Origin: Croceibacterium ferulae
Lineage (GTDB): Bacteria > Pseudomonadota > Alphaproteobacteria > Sphingomonadales > Sphingomonadaceae
DNA: 64,000 nt
Direction of reading: 5' to 3'
NCBI RefSeq assembly: GCF_003660445.1
Contig: NZ_QZVQ01000007.1
Coordinates: 124,001-188,000, forward strand
Numbering within the stretch: the stretch's first letter is position 1; each line of letters begins with the position of its first letter. A program made the position numbers and the translations under genes. Below, piece by piece: positions 8,791 to 19,874 of the stretch. Under the pieces are notes generated by a model that saw nothing but the letters and a program-made list of their open reading frames with translations, had not been told where the DNA came from and searched no databases.

Positions 8791-10650
8791 TCAGCGGCCC
8801 CGCTTCAGCTGGGAGATGTCGCGCACCGCGCCGCGCGCCGCGCTGGTGGTCATCGCCGCATAGGCCTGCAGCGCGACCGACACCTTGCGCGGCCGTGGCT
8901 CGGCCGGGGCCCATGCGGCCTCGCCCTTGTTCTCCATCGCGGCGCGGCGGTGGGCCAGCTCCTCGTCGCTCACAGCCAGGCTGATGGTGCGGTTCGGGAT
9001 GTCGATCGCGATCGTGTCACCCTCCTCCACCAGCGCGATGGTGCCGCCCTCCGCCGCCTCGGGGCTGACATGACCGATGCTGAGCCCACTGGTCCCGCCG
9101 GAAAAGCGCCCGTCGGTGATCAGTGCACAGGCCGCGCCCAGCCCCTTCGACTTCAGGTAGCTGGTGGGATAGAGCATTTCCTGCATGCCCGGCCCGCCGC
9201 GCGGCCCTTCATAGCGGATCACCAGCACGTCACCCGCCACGATCTGCTCGGTCAGGATGGCAGTGACCGCCGCATCCTGGGATTCGAACACACGAGCCGG
9301 GCCGGTGAAGGTCAGGATGCTGTCATCCACGCCGGCCGTCTTCACGATGCAGCCGTCCAGCGCCATGTTGCCATATAGCACGGCAAGGCCGCCATCCTGG
9401 CTGAAGGCGTGCTCGGCATCGCGGATCACGCCTTCGCTGCGATCGAGGTCCAGGCTCGCCCAGCGGCGGCTCTGGCTGAAGGCGACCTGCGTGGGCACGC
9501 CGCCGGGCGCCGCGGCGTAGAATTCATGCACCCGGTTGTTGCGCGTGCGGCCGATATCCCAGTCGTCCAGAGCGTCTGCCATGGTCGGGCTGTGCACCGT
9601 GGGCAGCGCGGTGTTGAGCAGGCCGGCCTTTTCCAGCTCGCCCAGGATCGCCATGATGCCGCCTGCGCGATGGACATCCTCCATGTGGACGTCGTTCTTG
9701 GCCGGAGCCACCTTGGACAGGCACGGTACCTGCCGGCTCAGCCGGTCGATGTCGCGCATGGTGAAGTCGACGCCGGCCTCATGCGCGGCGGCCAGCAGGT
9801 GCAGCACGGTGTTGGTGGACCCGCCCATGGCGATGTCCAGGCTGATGGCGTTCTCGAACGCGGGGAAGCTGGCGATGGTGCGCGGCAGCACGCTGTCGTC
9901 GTCTTCCTCGTAATAACGCCGCGCCAGCGTCACGATCAGCCGCCCCGCCCGCTCGAACAGCTGCTTGCGGTCGGCATGGGTCGCCAGGGTGGAGCCGTTG
10001 CCGGGCAGCGAGAGACCCAGAGCCTCAGTCAGGCAGTTCATCGAATTGGCGGTGAACATGCCGCTGCACGATCCGCAGGTCGGGCAGGCATTCTGCTCGA
10101 TGGCCAGCACATCGGCATCGCTCATCCGGTCGTCGGCGGCGGCGACCATGGCGTCTACCAGGTCCAGCGCCACTTCCTTGCCGTTCAGCACGACCTTGCC
10201 GGCCTCCATCGGCCCGCCGCTGACGAACACGGCGGGGATGTTGATGCGCAGCGCGGCATTCAGCATGCCGGGCGTGATCTTGTCGCAATTGGAGATGCAC
10301 ACCATCGCATCGGCACAATGGGCGTTGACCATGTACTCCACGCTGTCGGCGATCAGGTCGCGGCTGGGCAGGCTGTAGAGCATGCCGTCATGCCCCATGG
10401 CGATCCCGTCATCCACCGCGATGGTGTTGAACTCCTTGGCCACGCCGCCTGCCGCCTCGATCTCCCGCGCGACCAGCTGGCCCAGATCCTTCAGGTGGAC
10501 ATGGCCGGGCACGAACTGGGTGAAGCTGTTGACGACGGCGATGATCGGCTTGCCGAAATCCTCGTCCTTCATGCCGGTCGCCCGCCACAGGCCGCGGGCG
10601 CCCGCCATGTTGCGGCCGTGAGTGGTGGTGCGCGAACGATAGGCGGGCAT
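8791..10650 (-). CDS. ilvD: Dihydroxy-acid dehydratase
   Basis: IlvD catalyses the third step of valine and isoleucine synthesis, dehydrating 2,3-dihydroxy-3-methylvalerate or -isovalerate. The 619-residue product carries D81 (VDDG), C122 (NCDKITPGM) and C195 (CGSCSGMF), the cluster-ligand positions of the E. coli enzyme, and has [10 protein letters not shown] rather than the Cys-containing segment of the [2Fe-2S] class. An oxygen-sensitive [4Fe-4S] enzyme is therefore likely. The frame is open upstream, but ATG 10650 begins the family-typical [19 protein letters not shown]. It is transcribed with nnr; the ilvD stop lies inside the possible upstream start region of nnr. Confidence 0.97.
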   Translation of the reverse strand: MPAYRSRTTTHGRNMAGARGLWRATGMKDEDFGKPIIAVVNSFTQFVPGHVHLKDLGQLVAREIEAAGGVAKEFNTIAVDDGIAMGHDGMLYSLPSRDLIADSVEYMVNAHCADAMVCISNCDKITPGMLNAALRINIPAVFVSGGPMEAGKVVLNGKEVALDLVDAMVAAADDRMSDADVLAIEQNACPTCGSCSGMFTANSMNCLTEALGLSLPGNGSTLATHADRKQLFERAGRLIVTLARRYYEEDDDSVLPRTIASFPAFENAISLDIAMGGSTNTVLHLLAAAHEAGVDFTMRDIDRLSRQVPCLSKVAPAKNDVHMEDVHRAGGIMAILGELEKAGLLNTALPTVHSPTMADALDDWDIGRTRNNRVHEFYAAAPGGVPTQVAFSQSRRWASLDLDRSEGVIRDAEHAFSQDGGLAVLYGNMALDGCIVKTAGVDDSILTFTGPARVFESQDAAVTAILTEQIVAGDVLVIRYEGPRGGPGMQEMLYPTSYLKSKGLGAACALITDGRFSGGTSGLSIGHVSPEAAEGGTIALVEEGDTIAIDIPNRTISLAVSDEELAHRRAAMENKGEAAWAPAEPRPRKVSVALQAYAAMTTSAARGAVRDISQLKRGR

Positions 10651-10756
10651 GGGCAATTCCGGTATGCGAGGTGGCGGGATCGGTTCAGCTGCTACACCAT
10701 TCCGGCCGCGCCTTGAACCGGGCAAAAACTTGGGTGCGGCGAAGGCATGGTGCCGC

Positions 10757-11485
10757 TCAGCCCAGCCGCCGGACGACCTCCAACGCAACACCGGCAATCC
10801 GCGCGGCCCATTCCCGCTGGCCGGTGGCGTCACGGATCAGGTCGTTGCGCACCTCGATTGCGCAGTAAGGCCGGCCATGCGCCTCCGCATGGCGGTTCTG
10901 GGATGCGTTCAGCAGCAGACCCGAATAGGGCTCGTTGTCACCTACGACGATCCCGTCCTCGGCCGCGAACAGCTCGATCGCATGGCGCGCGGCGCGGGCA
11001 TCCTGGTTGTAGAGCAGGCCGACATGCCACGGCCGCTCGGCCGGTGCGCTGGCGAGACGCGGGGTGAAGGAATGGATCGCCAGGATCAGCGCCGGCTGTG
11101 CCGCTTCCAGCCACTGCGCCAAGGCCGCATGGTACGGCCGGTGCAGCGTGGCGATGCGCGTCGCGCGGTCCGGATTGGCGGAGCCGGCAGCATTGCCCGG
11201 GATGGCAAAGCCGTCACTCACCTCCGGCATCAGGCCGGGCGAATCCTCCTCCCGATGCAGGTCGATCACCAGCCGGCTGACACAGGCGAGGAAGCCGGGG
11301 ATGGCGTGGTCCGTGGCGAGATGTTCGGTGACCCCCGCCGCGCCGATGTCCCAGCCCATGTGATCATCCAGCACCGTTTGCGGCACGCGGAGATCATAGC
11401 CAGGCGGCACAAGGTTGCTGGCGTGATCGCATATCGCAACGATGCCGCCGGGCTGCGGATCGCCGATGCTGCGCCAGAAGGTCAT
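10757..11485 (-). CDS. N-formylglutamate amidohydrolase family protein
   Basis: A 242-residue hydrolase related to HutG2-type N-formylglutamate deformylases, zinc enzymes that release formate from N-formylglutamate. Family-like segments include [18 protein letters not shown] near the N-terminus, [23 protein letters not shown] and [11 protein letters not shown] near the C-terminus. No other histidine-degradation gene is nearby, so the physiological substrate is uncertain. The ATG at 11485 overlaps the ispE stop as ATGA, showing translational coupling. ilvD starts 106 bp downstream. Confidence 0.85.
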   Translation of the reverse strand: MTFWRSIGDPQPGGIVAICDHASNLVPPGYDLRVPQTVLDDHMGWDIGAAGVTEHLATDHAIPGFLACVSRLVIDLHREEDSPGLMPEVSDGFAIPGNAAGSANPDRATRIATLHRPYHAALAQWLEAAQPALILAIHSFTPRLASAPAERPWHVGLLYNQDARAARHAIELFAAEDGIVVGDNEPYSGLLLNASQNRHAEAHGRPYCAIEVRNDLIRDATGQREWAARIAGVALEVVRRLG

Positions 11486-12294
11486 CGCAGCGCCCCCGCC
11501 ATCTGCCACCAGCCGGGCTGCTGGCCGGCAACCTGTGCGGCTGCCCCGTCCCGGTCCTGCGGGGTGCGATAAAGCGCGAAGCAGGTCGCGCCCGATCCGC
11601 TCATCCGCACCAGCCATGCGCCGGTTTCCCGCAGTGTCGCCAGCACGTCGGCGACAGGCGGGCAGAGCGCGATTGCCGACGCCTCCAGATCGTTGCGTCC
11701 CTCCGAAGCGATGTGCGAAGCAGGCCCGTCCGGCAGCGGTCCACGGTCGCGGCCATCCCAGCCGGCGAAGACCGGCCCGGTCGGCAGCGGAATGCGCGGG
11801 TTGACCAGCAGCACCGGCGTGCCCGCAAGGTCGCTGTCCAGGGGTTGCAGATCGGTGCCGGTGCCGCGACCGATGCAGGTGACGCTGTCGACACAGGCCG
11901 GCACATCTGCGCCCAGTCGCGCCGCGCGGTCCGGCCAGTCACCCGGCAGCCCGGCCATGTCCCGCACCGCGCGGAACAGGGCGCCCGCATCGGCCGAGCC
12001 GCCGCCCAGCCCCGCCGCGACCGGCAGGTTCTTTTCCAGCAGCACCGCCAGCCCGCCGGCATGCGGCAGTGCGCCCAGCGCCCGCATCACGATGTTGCCG
12101 AACGGATCGGTCAGCGCCGGTGCGAACTCGCCCGTGACCTGCAGGCTGTCCTGCGCCGCCGCGCGCACGCTCAGCCGGTCGCCGGCATCCACGAAGGCGA
12201 ACAGCGTCTCCAGCTCGTGGTAGCCATCCGGCCGGCGGACCCGCACGTGAAGGGCCAGGTTGATCTTGGCGAAGCCCGTGACGCTCATGCTCAT
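11482..12294 (-). CDS. ispE: 4-diphosphocytidyl-2-C-methyl-D-erythritol kinase
   Basis: IspE is the GHMP kinase of the non-mevalonate isoprenoid pathway, phosphorylating CDP-ME at the 2-hydroxyl. The N-terminus has the substrate-binding AKINLALHV, the ATP loop is PVAAGLGGGSADAGA, and the C-terminal GHMP motif is RMSGSGATCFAL. ATG 12294 was chosen over GTG 12303; a third Met is at 12288, and none has a clear Shine-Dalgarno sequence. Length is about 270 residues, slightly short for the family. The 3' end overlaps the N-formylglutamate amidohydrolase start by four bases. Confidence 0.95.
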   Translation of the reverse strand: MSMSVTGFAKINLALHVRVRRPDGYHELETLFAFVDAGDRLSVRAAAQDSLQVTGEFAPALTDPFGNIVMRALGALPHAGGLAVLLEKNLPVAAGLGGGSADAGALFRAVRDMAGLPGDWPDRAARLGADVPACVDSVTCIGRGTGTDLQPLDSDLAGTPVLLVNPRIPLPTGPVFAGWDGRDRGPLPDGPASHIASEGRNDLEASAIALCPPVADVLATLRETGAWLVRMSGSGATCFALYRTPQDRDGAAAQVAGQQPGWWQMAGALR

Positions 12295-12421
12295 GCCAAG
12301 CACTTAGCGGCTGCGACCGCGATTGCCAGATGCCGGCGGTCCGACAGGGCGCCCCGGAACATTGTGCGCTGCAGCATCGTTGCTGCCAGAAATCCGGGTT
12401 CGAAGCAGCAGGACATACACC

Positions 12422-12595
12422 ATGATCAGACTTGCCGTCATCTTTGCCGTCATCGCCGCCGTGCTCGGCATCCTGGGCTTTGGCGGGATTGCTGGTGCTG
12501 CCTGGGATGTCGCGCAGATCTTCTTCTGGATCGCGGTGGTGATCGCTGCCGTGCTGTTCGTGCTGGGCTTAACCATCTACAAGAAGATCACCTGA
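12422..12595 (+). CDS. DUF1328 small membrane protein (YtjA-like)
   Basis: A 57-residue protein with two hydrophobic helices joined by the family signature LGFGGIAGAAWDVAQIFFW, and a basic tail (YKKIT). DUF1328 proteins are tiny inner-membrane proteins of unknown function, often linked to stress responses in proteobacteria. An AGCAGGA sequence precedes ATG 12422. The ORF can be extended upstream to 12323, but the added part is not family-like. It is followed 34 bp later by the AI-2E-type permease. Confidence 0.85.
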   Translation: MIRLAVIFAVIAAVLGILGFGGIAGAAWDVAQIFFWIAVVIAAVLFVLGLTIYKKIT

Positions 12596-12629
12596 CACGC
12601 GCGTTGGGTTGCGGGGGGAACGTGAAAAT

Positions 12630-13718
12630 ATGAGCATCGAGGAAACAGGGCCCGTGCCGCAATCGGGCCACGATCCAAATCGCTGGACCGTGGGCCGCAT
12701 CGTGACCGCTGCCGTGGCGATCATGGCGGTGATCGGGCTTGCCTGGCTGCTGGTCGATCTGTCGCAATTTCTGCTGCTGATCTTCGCCGCCGTGGTGCTT
12801 GCCTGCATCTTCGACGCGCTGGCGGATGGGATCGGCAGGCTGACGGGGCTGAAGTCGCGCGGCATCACGCTGACCATCGCGGTGCTCGTCCTGCTGCTGG
12901 TGTTCATCGGCGCGTTCGTGCTGTTCGGCGCCCAGTTCGCGCAGGAGATGAACACGATCGGCGAATCGATTCCACCGGCACTGGAGCAGATCGAAGGACT
13001 GCTGCGGCGGCTCGGCTATGGCGGCACCCTGACCGGCCTGCTGGAACAGGGCACGCAGGATCTCTCCTCCATTGCCAGCCGCGTGGGTACCTATGCCTTG
13101 GCGGTGGGCAGCGGGCTGACCGACTTCGTCCTGGTCTTCGTGGCCGCGATCTTCATCGCCGCCGATCCAGGCCTGCACCGCCGTGGGCTGGTGCTGCTGA
13201 TGCCCCGCCCGGCGGAACAGCCGGCGCGCGAGTTCCTAGACGATTGCGGCAACGGGTTGCGCGGCTGGATGCTGGGGCAGGCGGTCTCCTCCGTGCTGGT
13301 GGGGGCGCTGACCTGGGCCGGGCTGGCTCTGCTGGGCGTCCCCGCCGCTGGTGGACTGGGCCTGATCGCCGGCCTGCTGGACGTGATCCCGCTGGTCGGC
13401 CCGGTGCTGGCGGGCATCCCCGCGGTGCTGCTGGCCTTTACCGTCTCCCCCATGACGGCGCTGTGGACGGTCGGCCTGTTCCTGGTGATCCAGCAATTGC
13501 AGGGCAATTTCCTGCAGCCGATGATCCAGAAGCGCGCGGTGAACGTGCCGCCGTCGGTGCTGCTGTTCGCGGTGTTCGGCGCGGGCGTGCTGTTCGGTGG
13601 GCTGGGCGTGCTGCTGGCCGCTCCGCTCACCATCGTGCTGTTCCTGTTCGTGCAGCGGATCTATGTCCGCGACCTGCTGGGCAAGGACATCACGGTTGCC
13701 GGGCAGGAGGACGCATAG
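12630..13718 (+). CDS. AI-2E family transporter / permease
   Basis: A 362-residue multispanning membrane protein of the PerM/AI-2E exporter family. It has an N-terminal helix pair, a periplasmic region (about residues 100-150, FAQEMNTIGESIPPALEQ), and C-terminal helices with the family segments LIAGLLDVIPLVGPVLAGIP and QGNFLQPMIQ. Members include the E. coli AI-2 exporter TqsA and Na+/H+ antiporter-like proteins, so the name does not prove autoinducer transport; no other quorum-sensing gene is nearby. ATG 12630 follows GGGGGGAA. An in-frame TTG at 12609 is an unlikely start. Confidence 0.85.
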   Translation: MSIEETGPVPQSGHDPNRWTVGRIVTAAVAIMAVIGLAWLLVDLSQFLLLIFAAVVLACIFDALADGIGRLTGLKSRGITLTIAVLVLLLVFIGAFVLFGAQFAQEMNTIGESIPPALEQIEGLLRRLGYGGTLTGLLEQGTQDLSSIASRVGTYALAVGSGLTDFVLVFVAAIFIAADPGLHRRGLVLLMPRPAEQPAREFLDDCGNGLRGWMLGQAVSSVLVGALTWAGLALLGVPAAGGLGLIAGLLDVIPLVGPVLAGIPAVLLAFTVSPMTALWTVGLFLVIQQLQGNFLQPMIQKRAVNVPPSVLLFAVFGAGVLFGGLGVLLAAPLTIVLFLFVQRIYVRDLLGKDITVAGQEDA

Positions 13719-13785
13719 GCAGGCTGGCCGGTCCGTCCGCAATCCGGTAAGCCTTGCGCAGCGGACCCATGCGGGAGCGCCTGCC

Positions 13786-14253
13786 ATGCCTCGTCACCTT
13801 GCCTTGCTGCTTCTCCCCTTCCTGGCCGCATGCGGGCAGGAGAGCGCGCCCGCCGGCGAGGCGGATGCCGCGGCCGCCACGGCGGTCGACCGCCCGGCAC
13901 AGGCGCTCTCACCAGGGCGGTGGCAGGTGGCAAGCACCATTGCCGGCATGGGCGAAAGGCAGAGCGAGCATCTGTGCATCACCGCGGAGCAGGCCGCATC
14001 GGGCCGCTTCCTGGTGGGCGAACTGCCCGAAGGCTGCGCGCTGGAGCGGGACAGCATGGCTGGCGGGCGGATCGATTTCGCGCTGCGCTGCGGCCAGATG
14101 GCCAGTACCTTCACCGGAACATACGATGCCACGACTTACCGCACGGAGACCACGGTCGACATGGGCGCGGGCGAGCCGATGCGGGCGACCAGCACCGGCA
14201 CCTTCGTCGGCCCGGACTGCCAGGCCGACGATCAGCGACTTACGGTCGACTGA
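13786..14253 (+). CDS. DUF3617 domain lipoprotein
   Basis: A 155-residue lipoprotein. The signal peptide MPRHLALLLLPFLAAC ends in a lipobox (LAAC) with the lipidated Cys at 16. An Ala-rich linker leads to a DUF3617-like domain recognised by GRWQVASTIAGM, a CITAEQAASGRF segment and C-terminal GTFVGPDC with paired cysteines. Function is unknown; such proteins are common in Sphingomonadales and are presumably periplasmic or outer-membrane anchored. Its stop abuts that of the convergent ETF-QO gene (TGA at 14251-14253 next to TCA at 14254-14256). Confidence 0.8.
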   Translation: MPRHLALLLLPFLAACGQESAPAGEADAAAATAVDRPAQALSPGRWQVASTIAGMGERQSEHLCITAEQAASGRFLVGELPEGCALERDSMAGGRIDFALRCGQMASTFTGTYDATTYRTETTVDMGAGEPMRATSTGTFVGPDCQADDQRLTVD

Positions 14254-15924
<1,671 letters not shown>

Positions 15925-15971
15925 CGGTCGGACTTGATCGCTCCCCCCAGGAAGGTCAAGAGAGGGCCGCG

Positions 15972-16733
15972 ATGGATGATGTTGCCGCTGCCAAAGCTCC
16001 GCTCAGCCCGGTAGACCGGATCGCCGCAGTGCTGGACTGGTGGCGCGCGGCCGGCGTGACCCAGGCCTTTCATGACGAGCCGCAGGACTGGCTGGCCCCG
16101 CCGGAGGACAAGGCCGCGTCCGCTCGCGCCGCGCTGCCCGTACCCGAAGCCCCGGCAGAGCCGCCCCCGCCCCGACTGGGCGGCGATGCGGAGCAGTGGC
16201 CCACCGACTTGGCCGGCTTCGCCGAATGGTGGCTGGCCGAACCGACCCTGCCCTTCACCGGCCGCCGGGTGCCCCCGCGCGGCGTGGCGGGCGCGGAGCT
16301 GATGGTGCTGCTCCCCATGCCGGAAAGCGAGGATGAAGCGGAGTTGCTGTCCGCCCGCCAGGGACGGCTGGTGAGCGGGATCGCCCGCGCCCTAGGCCTG
16401 ACGGAGGACCAGCTCTACCTCGCCAGCGTCCTGCCGAGCCACCAGTCCCTGCCTGACTGGGCGGGGTTGCGCGAAGCGGGGCTGGACGCGGTGCTGCAGC
16501 ACCATGTCACGCTCGCCCGCCCACGCCAGCTGCTGGTGCTGGGCGCAGGGGACATCCTGCCGCTGCTGGGGCACGATCCGGCGCAAGCGGCTCCCGGTAT
16601 TCATCCTTTGTCTGCTGTTGGCGTGGACAAGCCCGTGCTCGCCAGCTTCGCGCCCGATGCGCTGCTGGCGCGCTGGCAATTGCGCGCGCAGCTCTGGCGC
16701 GCGCTGCTCGACTGGACGGACGGGGACGCATGA
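15972..16733 (+). CDS. Degenerate uracil-DNA-glycosylase-like protein
   Basis: A 253-residue protein with a proline/alanine-rich linker (about 55-75) and a C-terminal domain laid out like a family 4/5 UDG: ELMVLLPMPESEDE in place of the GEAPGxxE loop, an IARALGLTEDQLYLASVLP segment, and LARPRQLLVLGAGDILPLLG matching the conserved RPkvivaLG strand. The catalytic loop residues are not conserved, so glycosylase activity is doubtful. It is translationally coupled (ATGA) to the downstream lytic transglycosylase, which does not suggest DNA repair. AGAGAGGG precedes the ATG. A structural or binding role is possible. Confidence 0.55.
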   Translation: MDDVAAAKAPLSPVDRIAAVLDWWRAAGVTQAFHDEPQDWLAPPEDKAASARAALPVPEAPAEPPPPRLGGDAEQWPTDLAGFAEWWLAEPTLPFTGRRVPPRGVAGAELMVLLPMPESEDEAELLSARQGRLVSGIARALGLTEDQLYLASVLPSHQSLPDWAGLREAGLDAVLQHHVTLARPRQLLVLGAGDILPLLGHDPAQAAPGIHPLSAVGVDKPVLASFAPDALLARWQLRAQLWRALLDWTDGDA

Positions 16734-18481
16734 TCAGGACCATTCTTGCGGGCATCGCAGCCGTTGCCATGGCCGGCACGGCGGCACAGGCGCGCACCAC
16801 CTTCGATTACTACACGGGGCGCGCGCAGCTGGCGGCGACGCAGGTGCCGGCGCAGTTGAACAGCGCCGATCGCGAATATTACCGCGCGGTGTTCGCCGCG
16901 ATCGACCGGCAGGACTGGTCAGGCGCGCAGGGCCTGCTGGCGCAGCGTGGCGACGGCGTGCTGCACTGGGTGGCTCTGGCCGAACTCTACACTGCCGCCG
17001 GCAGCCCGCGGGTGGAGCTGCCCGCGATCGAGGCGTGGCTGCCGCGCGGACGCAACCTGCCGCAGGCGGAGCAGTTGAGCCGGCTGGCACTGACCCGCGG
17101 CGCCACCACCCTGGTCGGCCTGCCCGCAGCCCAGCAGTTCCAGTCGCAGGGCGGAATTCCCAAGCGCATCCTGCCGTCATCGGTGAACGACGGAAGCATG
17201 CCGGCGGATGTCAGCATCGCCATTCTGGATCGGATCAAGAATGACGATCCCGACGGCGCCCGCGCTCTGCTTGACGGTGTCGACGCGCTGCTCAGCCCCC
17301 CTGCCCGTGCCGAATGGCGCCAGCGGGTGGCTTGGAGTTACTATATCGAGAACCGGGATGCCCCGGCGCTGGCCCTGGCCCGCACGGTGTCGGCCGGCGA
17401 TGGTGCGTGGGTGGGCGAAGGCGAATGGACGGCGGGCCTCGCCGCATGGCGGCTGGGCGATTGCGCCGGGGCCGGCGATGCGTTCGAACGCGCCGCCTAT
17501 CACGCGCACAATCCGGAACTGCGCTCCGCCGCGCAATACTGGGCCGCCCGCGCTGCCCTGCGCTGCCGCCGGCCGGATCGCAGCGCCGAACTGCTGCGCG
17601 GTGCCGCGCTGGCGGACGAGACATTGTACGGCATGCTGGCCGCCGAACAGCTCGGCACCGCGCTGCCGCAGCGGGTCGCCGGCGCCGACTTCTCGGCCGC
17701 GGACTGGCAAAAGGTCGGTGGGCAGGAGAATGTCCGGATCGCCATCGCGCTGATGGAGATCGGGCAGGACGATCTCGCCAGCGAGGTGCTGCTGCATCAG
17801 GCGCGGATCGGCGATGCGGGCGATTATGCACCGCTGTCCCGCCTGGCGCGCGACCTGGGCCTGCCTTCGACGCAGCTCTACATGGCCTACAACGCGCCGC
17901 CCGGCGGCCGCAGCGATCCGGCGGGGCACTACCCCGCCCCGCGCTGGACCCCGCTGAATGGCTGGCAGGTCGATCCCGCTTTGGCCTTCGCCCACACGCT
18001 GCAGGAATCGAATTTCCGCGCCAAGGTGGTCAGCCCGGCGCAGGCACAGGGCCTGATGCAGATCACGCCCATCACCGTGCGCCAGCACGCGCCGCGGCTG
18101 GGCTTCGATGCGGGCCAGGTGGACATCTTCGACCCGTCGGTGAACCTGGCGTTCGGGCAACAGAACCTGGCCATGCTGCGCGACAGTCCGGCGACCGGCG
18201 GCGCGCTGCCCAAGATCATGGCCGCCTACAATGCCGGGCTCACCCCGATCACCCGCTGGAACAGCGAGGTCAACGATCAGGGCGACCCGCTGCTGTACAT
18301 GGAATCGATCCCCTATTGGGAGACGCGCGGCTATGTCGCCATCGTGACCCGCAATTACTGGATGTACGAACGCCAGGCGAGCGCCTCCGCCTCGCCGAGC
18401 AGGATCAGCCTGGCGCAGAACGCCTGGCCCGCCTTCCCGCAGGCCGATGGCCGCGTCTATCTCTCCGCAGGAGCACGCTGA
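16730..18481 (+). CDS. Soluble lytic murein transglycosylase (Slt-type)
   Basis: A periplasmic enzyme that cleaves the MurNAc-GlcNAc bond and forms 1,6-anhydroMurNAc. A signal peptide (residues 1-21, ending TAAQA) precedes a long alpha-helical superhelical region, and the C-terminal SLT domain has the catalytic Glu at E426 (HTLQESNFRAKVVS), the AQGLMQITP motif and the MAAYNAG motif. The 583-residue length fits Slt70-like proteins. It overlaps the UDG-like gene as ATGA and the moaB start as TGATG, so the three form a tight unit. Confidence 0.92.
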   Translation: MIRTILAGIAAVAMAGTAAQARTTFDYYTGRAQLAATQVPAQLNSADREYYRAVFAAIDRQDWSGAQGLLAQRGDGVLHWVALAELYTAAGSPRVELPAIEAWLPRGRNLPQAEQLSRLALTRGATTLVGLPAAQQFQSQGGIPKRILPSSVNDGSMPADVSIAILDRIKNDDPDGARALLDGVDALLSPPARAEWRQRVAWSYYIENRDAPALALARTVSAGDGAWVGEGEWTAGLAAWRLGDCAGAGDAFERAAYHAHNPELRSAAQYWAARAALRCRRPDRSAELLRGAALADETLYGMLAAEQLGTALPQRVAGADFSAADWQKVGGQENVRIAIALMEIGQDDLASEVLLHQARIGDAGDYAPLSRLARDLGLPSTQLYMAYNAPPGGRSDPAGHYPAPRWTPLNGWQVDPALAFAHTLQESNFRAKVVSPAQAQGLMQITPITVRQHAPRLGFDAGQVDIFDPSVNLAFGQQNLAMLRDSPATGGALPKIMAAYNAGLTPITRWNSEVNDQGDPLLYMESIPYWETRGYVAIVTRNYWMYERQASASASPSRISLAQNAWPAFPQADGRVYLSAGAR

Positions 18482-19008
18482 TGGCCATCGACGAAAGCCG
18501 CCTGTTCCGGCCGCTCAACATCGCGGTGCTGACCGTGTCCGACACGCGCGGGCCGGAGGATGACACGTCCGGCGACATCCTCGTCGCCCGGGTCACCGGG
18601 GCCGGCCACCAGCTGGTCGCCCGCGCGATCGAGCGGGATGACGTGAATGCCATCATGACCCGGCTGGAAAGCTGGATCGACGATCCGCTGGTGGATGCGG
18701 TCGTCAGCACCGGCGGCACCGGGCTGACCGGGCGCGACATCACGCCCGAGGCGCTGGGCCGCGTGGCCGACAAGGAGATCCCCGGCTTCGGCGAGCTGTT
18801 CCGCTGGATCAGCTACCAGACGATCGGCACCAGCACCGTGCAGAGCCGTGCGCTCGCGGTGGTTGCGCGGGGCACCTACATCTTCGCGCTGCCGGGATCG
18901 AACGGCGCGGTGAAGGATGGCTGGGACGGGATCCTGGCCGAACAGCTGGACAGCCGCAACCGCCCCTGCAACTTCGTGGAACTGATGCCGCGCCTGCAGG
19001 AACGCTGA
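18481..19008 (+). CDS. moaB: Molybdenum cofactor biosynthesis protein MoaB
   Basis: MoaB/MogA family proteins adenylylate molybdopterin before molybdenum insertion. The motifs VLTVSDTRGPEDDTSG, VVSTGGTGLTGRDITPEAL and LPGSNGAVKDGWDGIL are all present, and the length (175 residues) is normal. The ATG at 18481 shares one base with the transglycosylase stop (TGATG). No other moa, moe or mog gene is in the window. Confidence 0.93.
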   Translation: MAIDESRLFRPLNIAVLTVSDTRGPEDDTSGDILVARVTGAGHQLVARAIERDDVNAIMTRLESWIDDPLVDAVVSTGGTGLTGRDITPEALGRVADKEIPGFGELFRWISYQTIGTSTVQSRALAVVARGTYIFALPGSNGAVKDGWDGILAEQLDSRNRPCNFVELMPRLQER

Positions 19009-19029
19009 CGGGGCTTGGCGGTGCGCGGC

Positions 19030-19746
19030 TCAGCCGTGCACCACATCCACCAGCAGGTACATCAGGCCCAGGCCGGCCAGCGTGGCCACGGTGACGCGCA
19101 GCCGCGGGTCGCGCGCATGGCTGCGCGGCACCAGTTCGCAGGCGCCGATATACAGGAACACGCCGCCGAACAGCGCCAGCAGCAGGGCCATGTCGCCGGG
19201 CGACACCTGGATCAGCAACCCGATCATCGTGCCGGCCAGCGGCGCCGCGCCATTCACCAGCAGCCAGCGCCGGGCAAGGCGCGGGCCGGAGCGGGCCAGC
19301 GACAGGCTCACCGTGTTGATACCGTCCGCCAGATCATGCGTCAGCACGGCGGCCGCCACCAGCCAGCCGACATCGTGCGACACCTGGAAGGCGATGCCGA
19401 TCATGACCCCGTCGATGAAGCTGTGCAGCGTCAGGCTGGCCGGCCCAAGATGCGCCTGCCACGCCGCCACGCCGCGCGTACCGCTGGCGGGCAGCTGGTG
19501 CAGCAGCAGGTAGGCGCCGATCCCCAGGCCAATGCAGGCGAACAGCCGATGGGCATCATGGACACCCCGCCCCAGCTCGATCGCCTCCGGGATCAGGTCG
19601 AACAGGGCCACGCCCAGGACGATGCCGGCGGCCAGTCCCAGCACCAGCGACGCCCGCGCCTTCAGCCGCAAGGCAAGCAATCCGCCGATCAGGGTGGCGG
19701 CACTGGCGGCAAGGCCGAACAGCAAGGGAAGGAGAACAGGTGGCAT
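19030..19746 (-). CDS. ZIP family divalent metal transporter
   Basis: A 238-residue protein with about eight hydrophobic helices. Helices IV and V carry the metal-site signatures HSFIDGVMIG and THDLADGINTV, corresponding to the H-N-x-x-D-G and H-E-x-P-E-G motifs of ZIP proteins; the second has Asp rather than Glu after His. It likely imports zinc or another divalent metal across the inner membrane. It is convergent with moaB and divergent from the radical SAM gene. No obvious Zur-type palindrome was seen in the 128 bp upstream. Confidence 0.85.
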   Translation of the reverse strand: MPPVLLPLLFGLAASAATLIGGLLALRLKARASLVLGLAAGIVLGVALFDLIPEAIELGRGVHDAHRLFACIGLGIGAYLLLHQLPASGTRGVAAWQAHLGPASLTLHSFIDGVMIGIAFQVSHDVGWLVAAAVLTHDLADGINTVSLSLARSGPRLARRWLLVNGAAPLAGTMIGLLIQVSPGDMALLLALFGGVFLYIGACELVPRSHARDPRLRVTVATLAGLGLMYLLVDVVHG

Positions 19747-19839
19747 GGTCTGCCCTGCGCCTAGAAGATCGTTGAAGATGTGACAACGTCACGCCTGGTC
19801 GCGGCGTTGTTTTCCTGTCGCATAAGGGGACCGTCCGGC

Positions 19840-19868
19840 TTGCGGTAGTACGATGTTCCCCGTATGTT
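19840..19868 (+). promoter_or_regulatory. Candidate promoter of a possibly leaderless radical SAM mRNA
   Basis: TTGCGG (19840-19845) and TATGTT (19863-19868) are spaced by 17 bp. The -10 ends six bases before the ATG at 19875, and no Shine-Dalgarno sequence precedes that ATG, so transcription could begin at or next to the start codon. Confidence 0.35.
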
Positions 19869-19874
19869 CCTGCT

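Noticed and set aside
17314-18480. Long frame that would fuse about 390 residues to the front of MoaB
   Set aside because: It is the shifted frame of the lytic transglycosylase. MoaB starts at ATG 18481 with normal family length.
19780-19815. ACAACG...CGTTGTTTT hairpin in the ZIP/radical SAM gap, as a terminator or small RNA end
   Set aside because: No gene or promoter points into it on the plus strand, and the stem has an internal bulge; too little to call an RNA.
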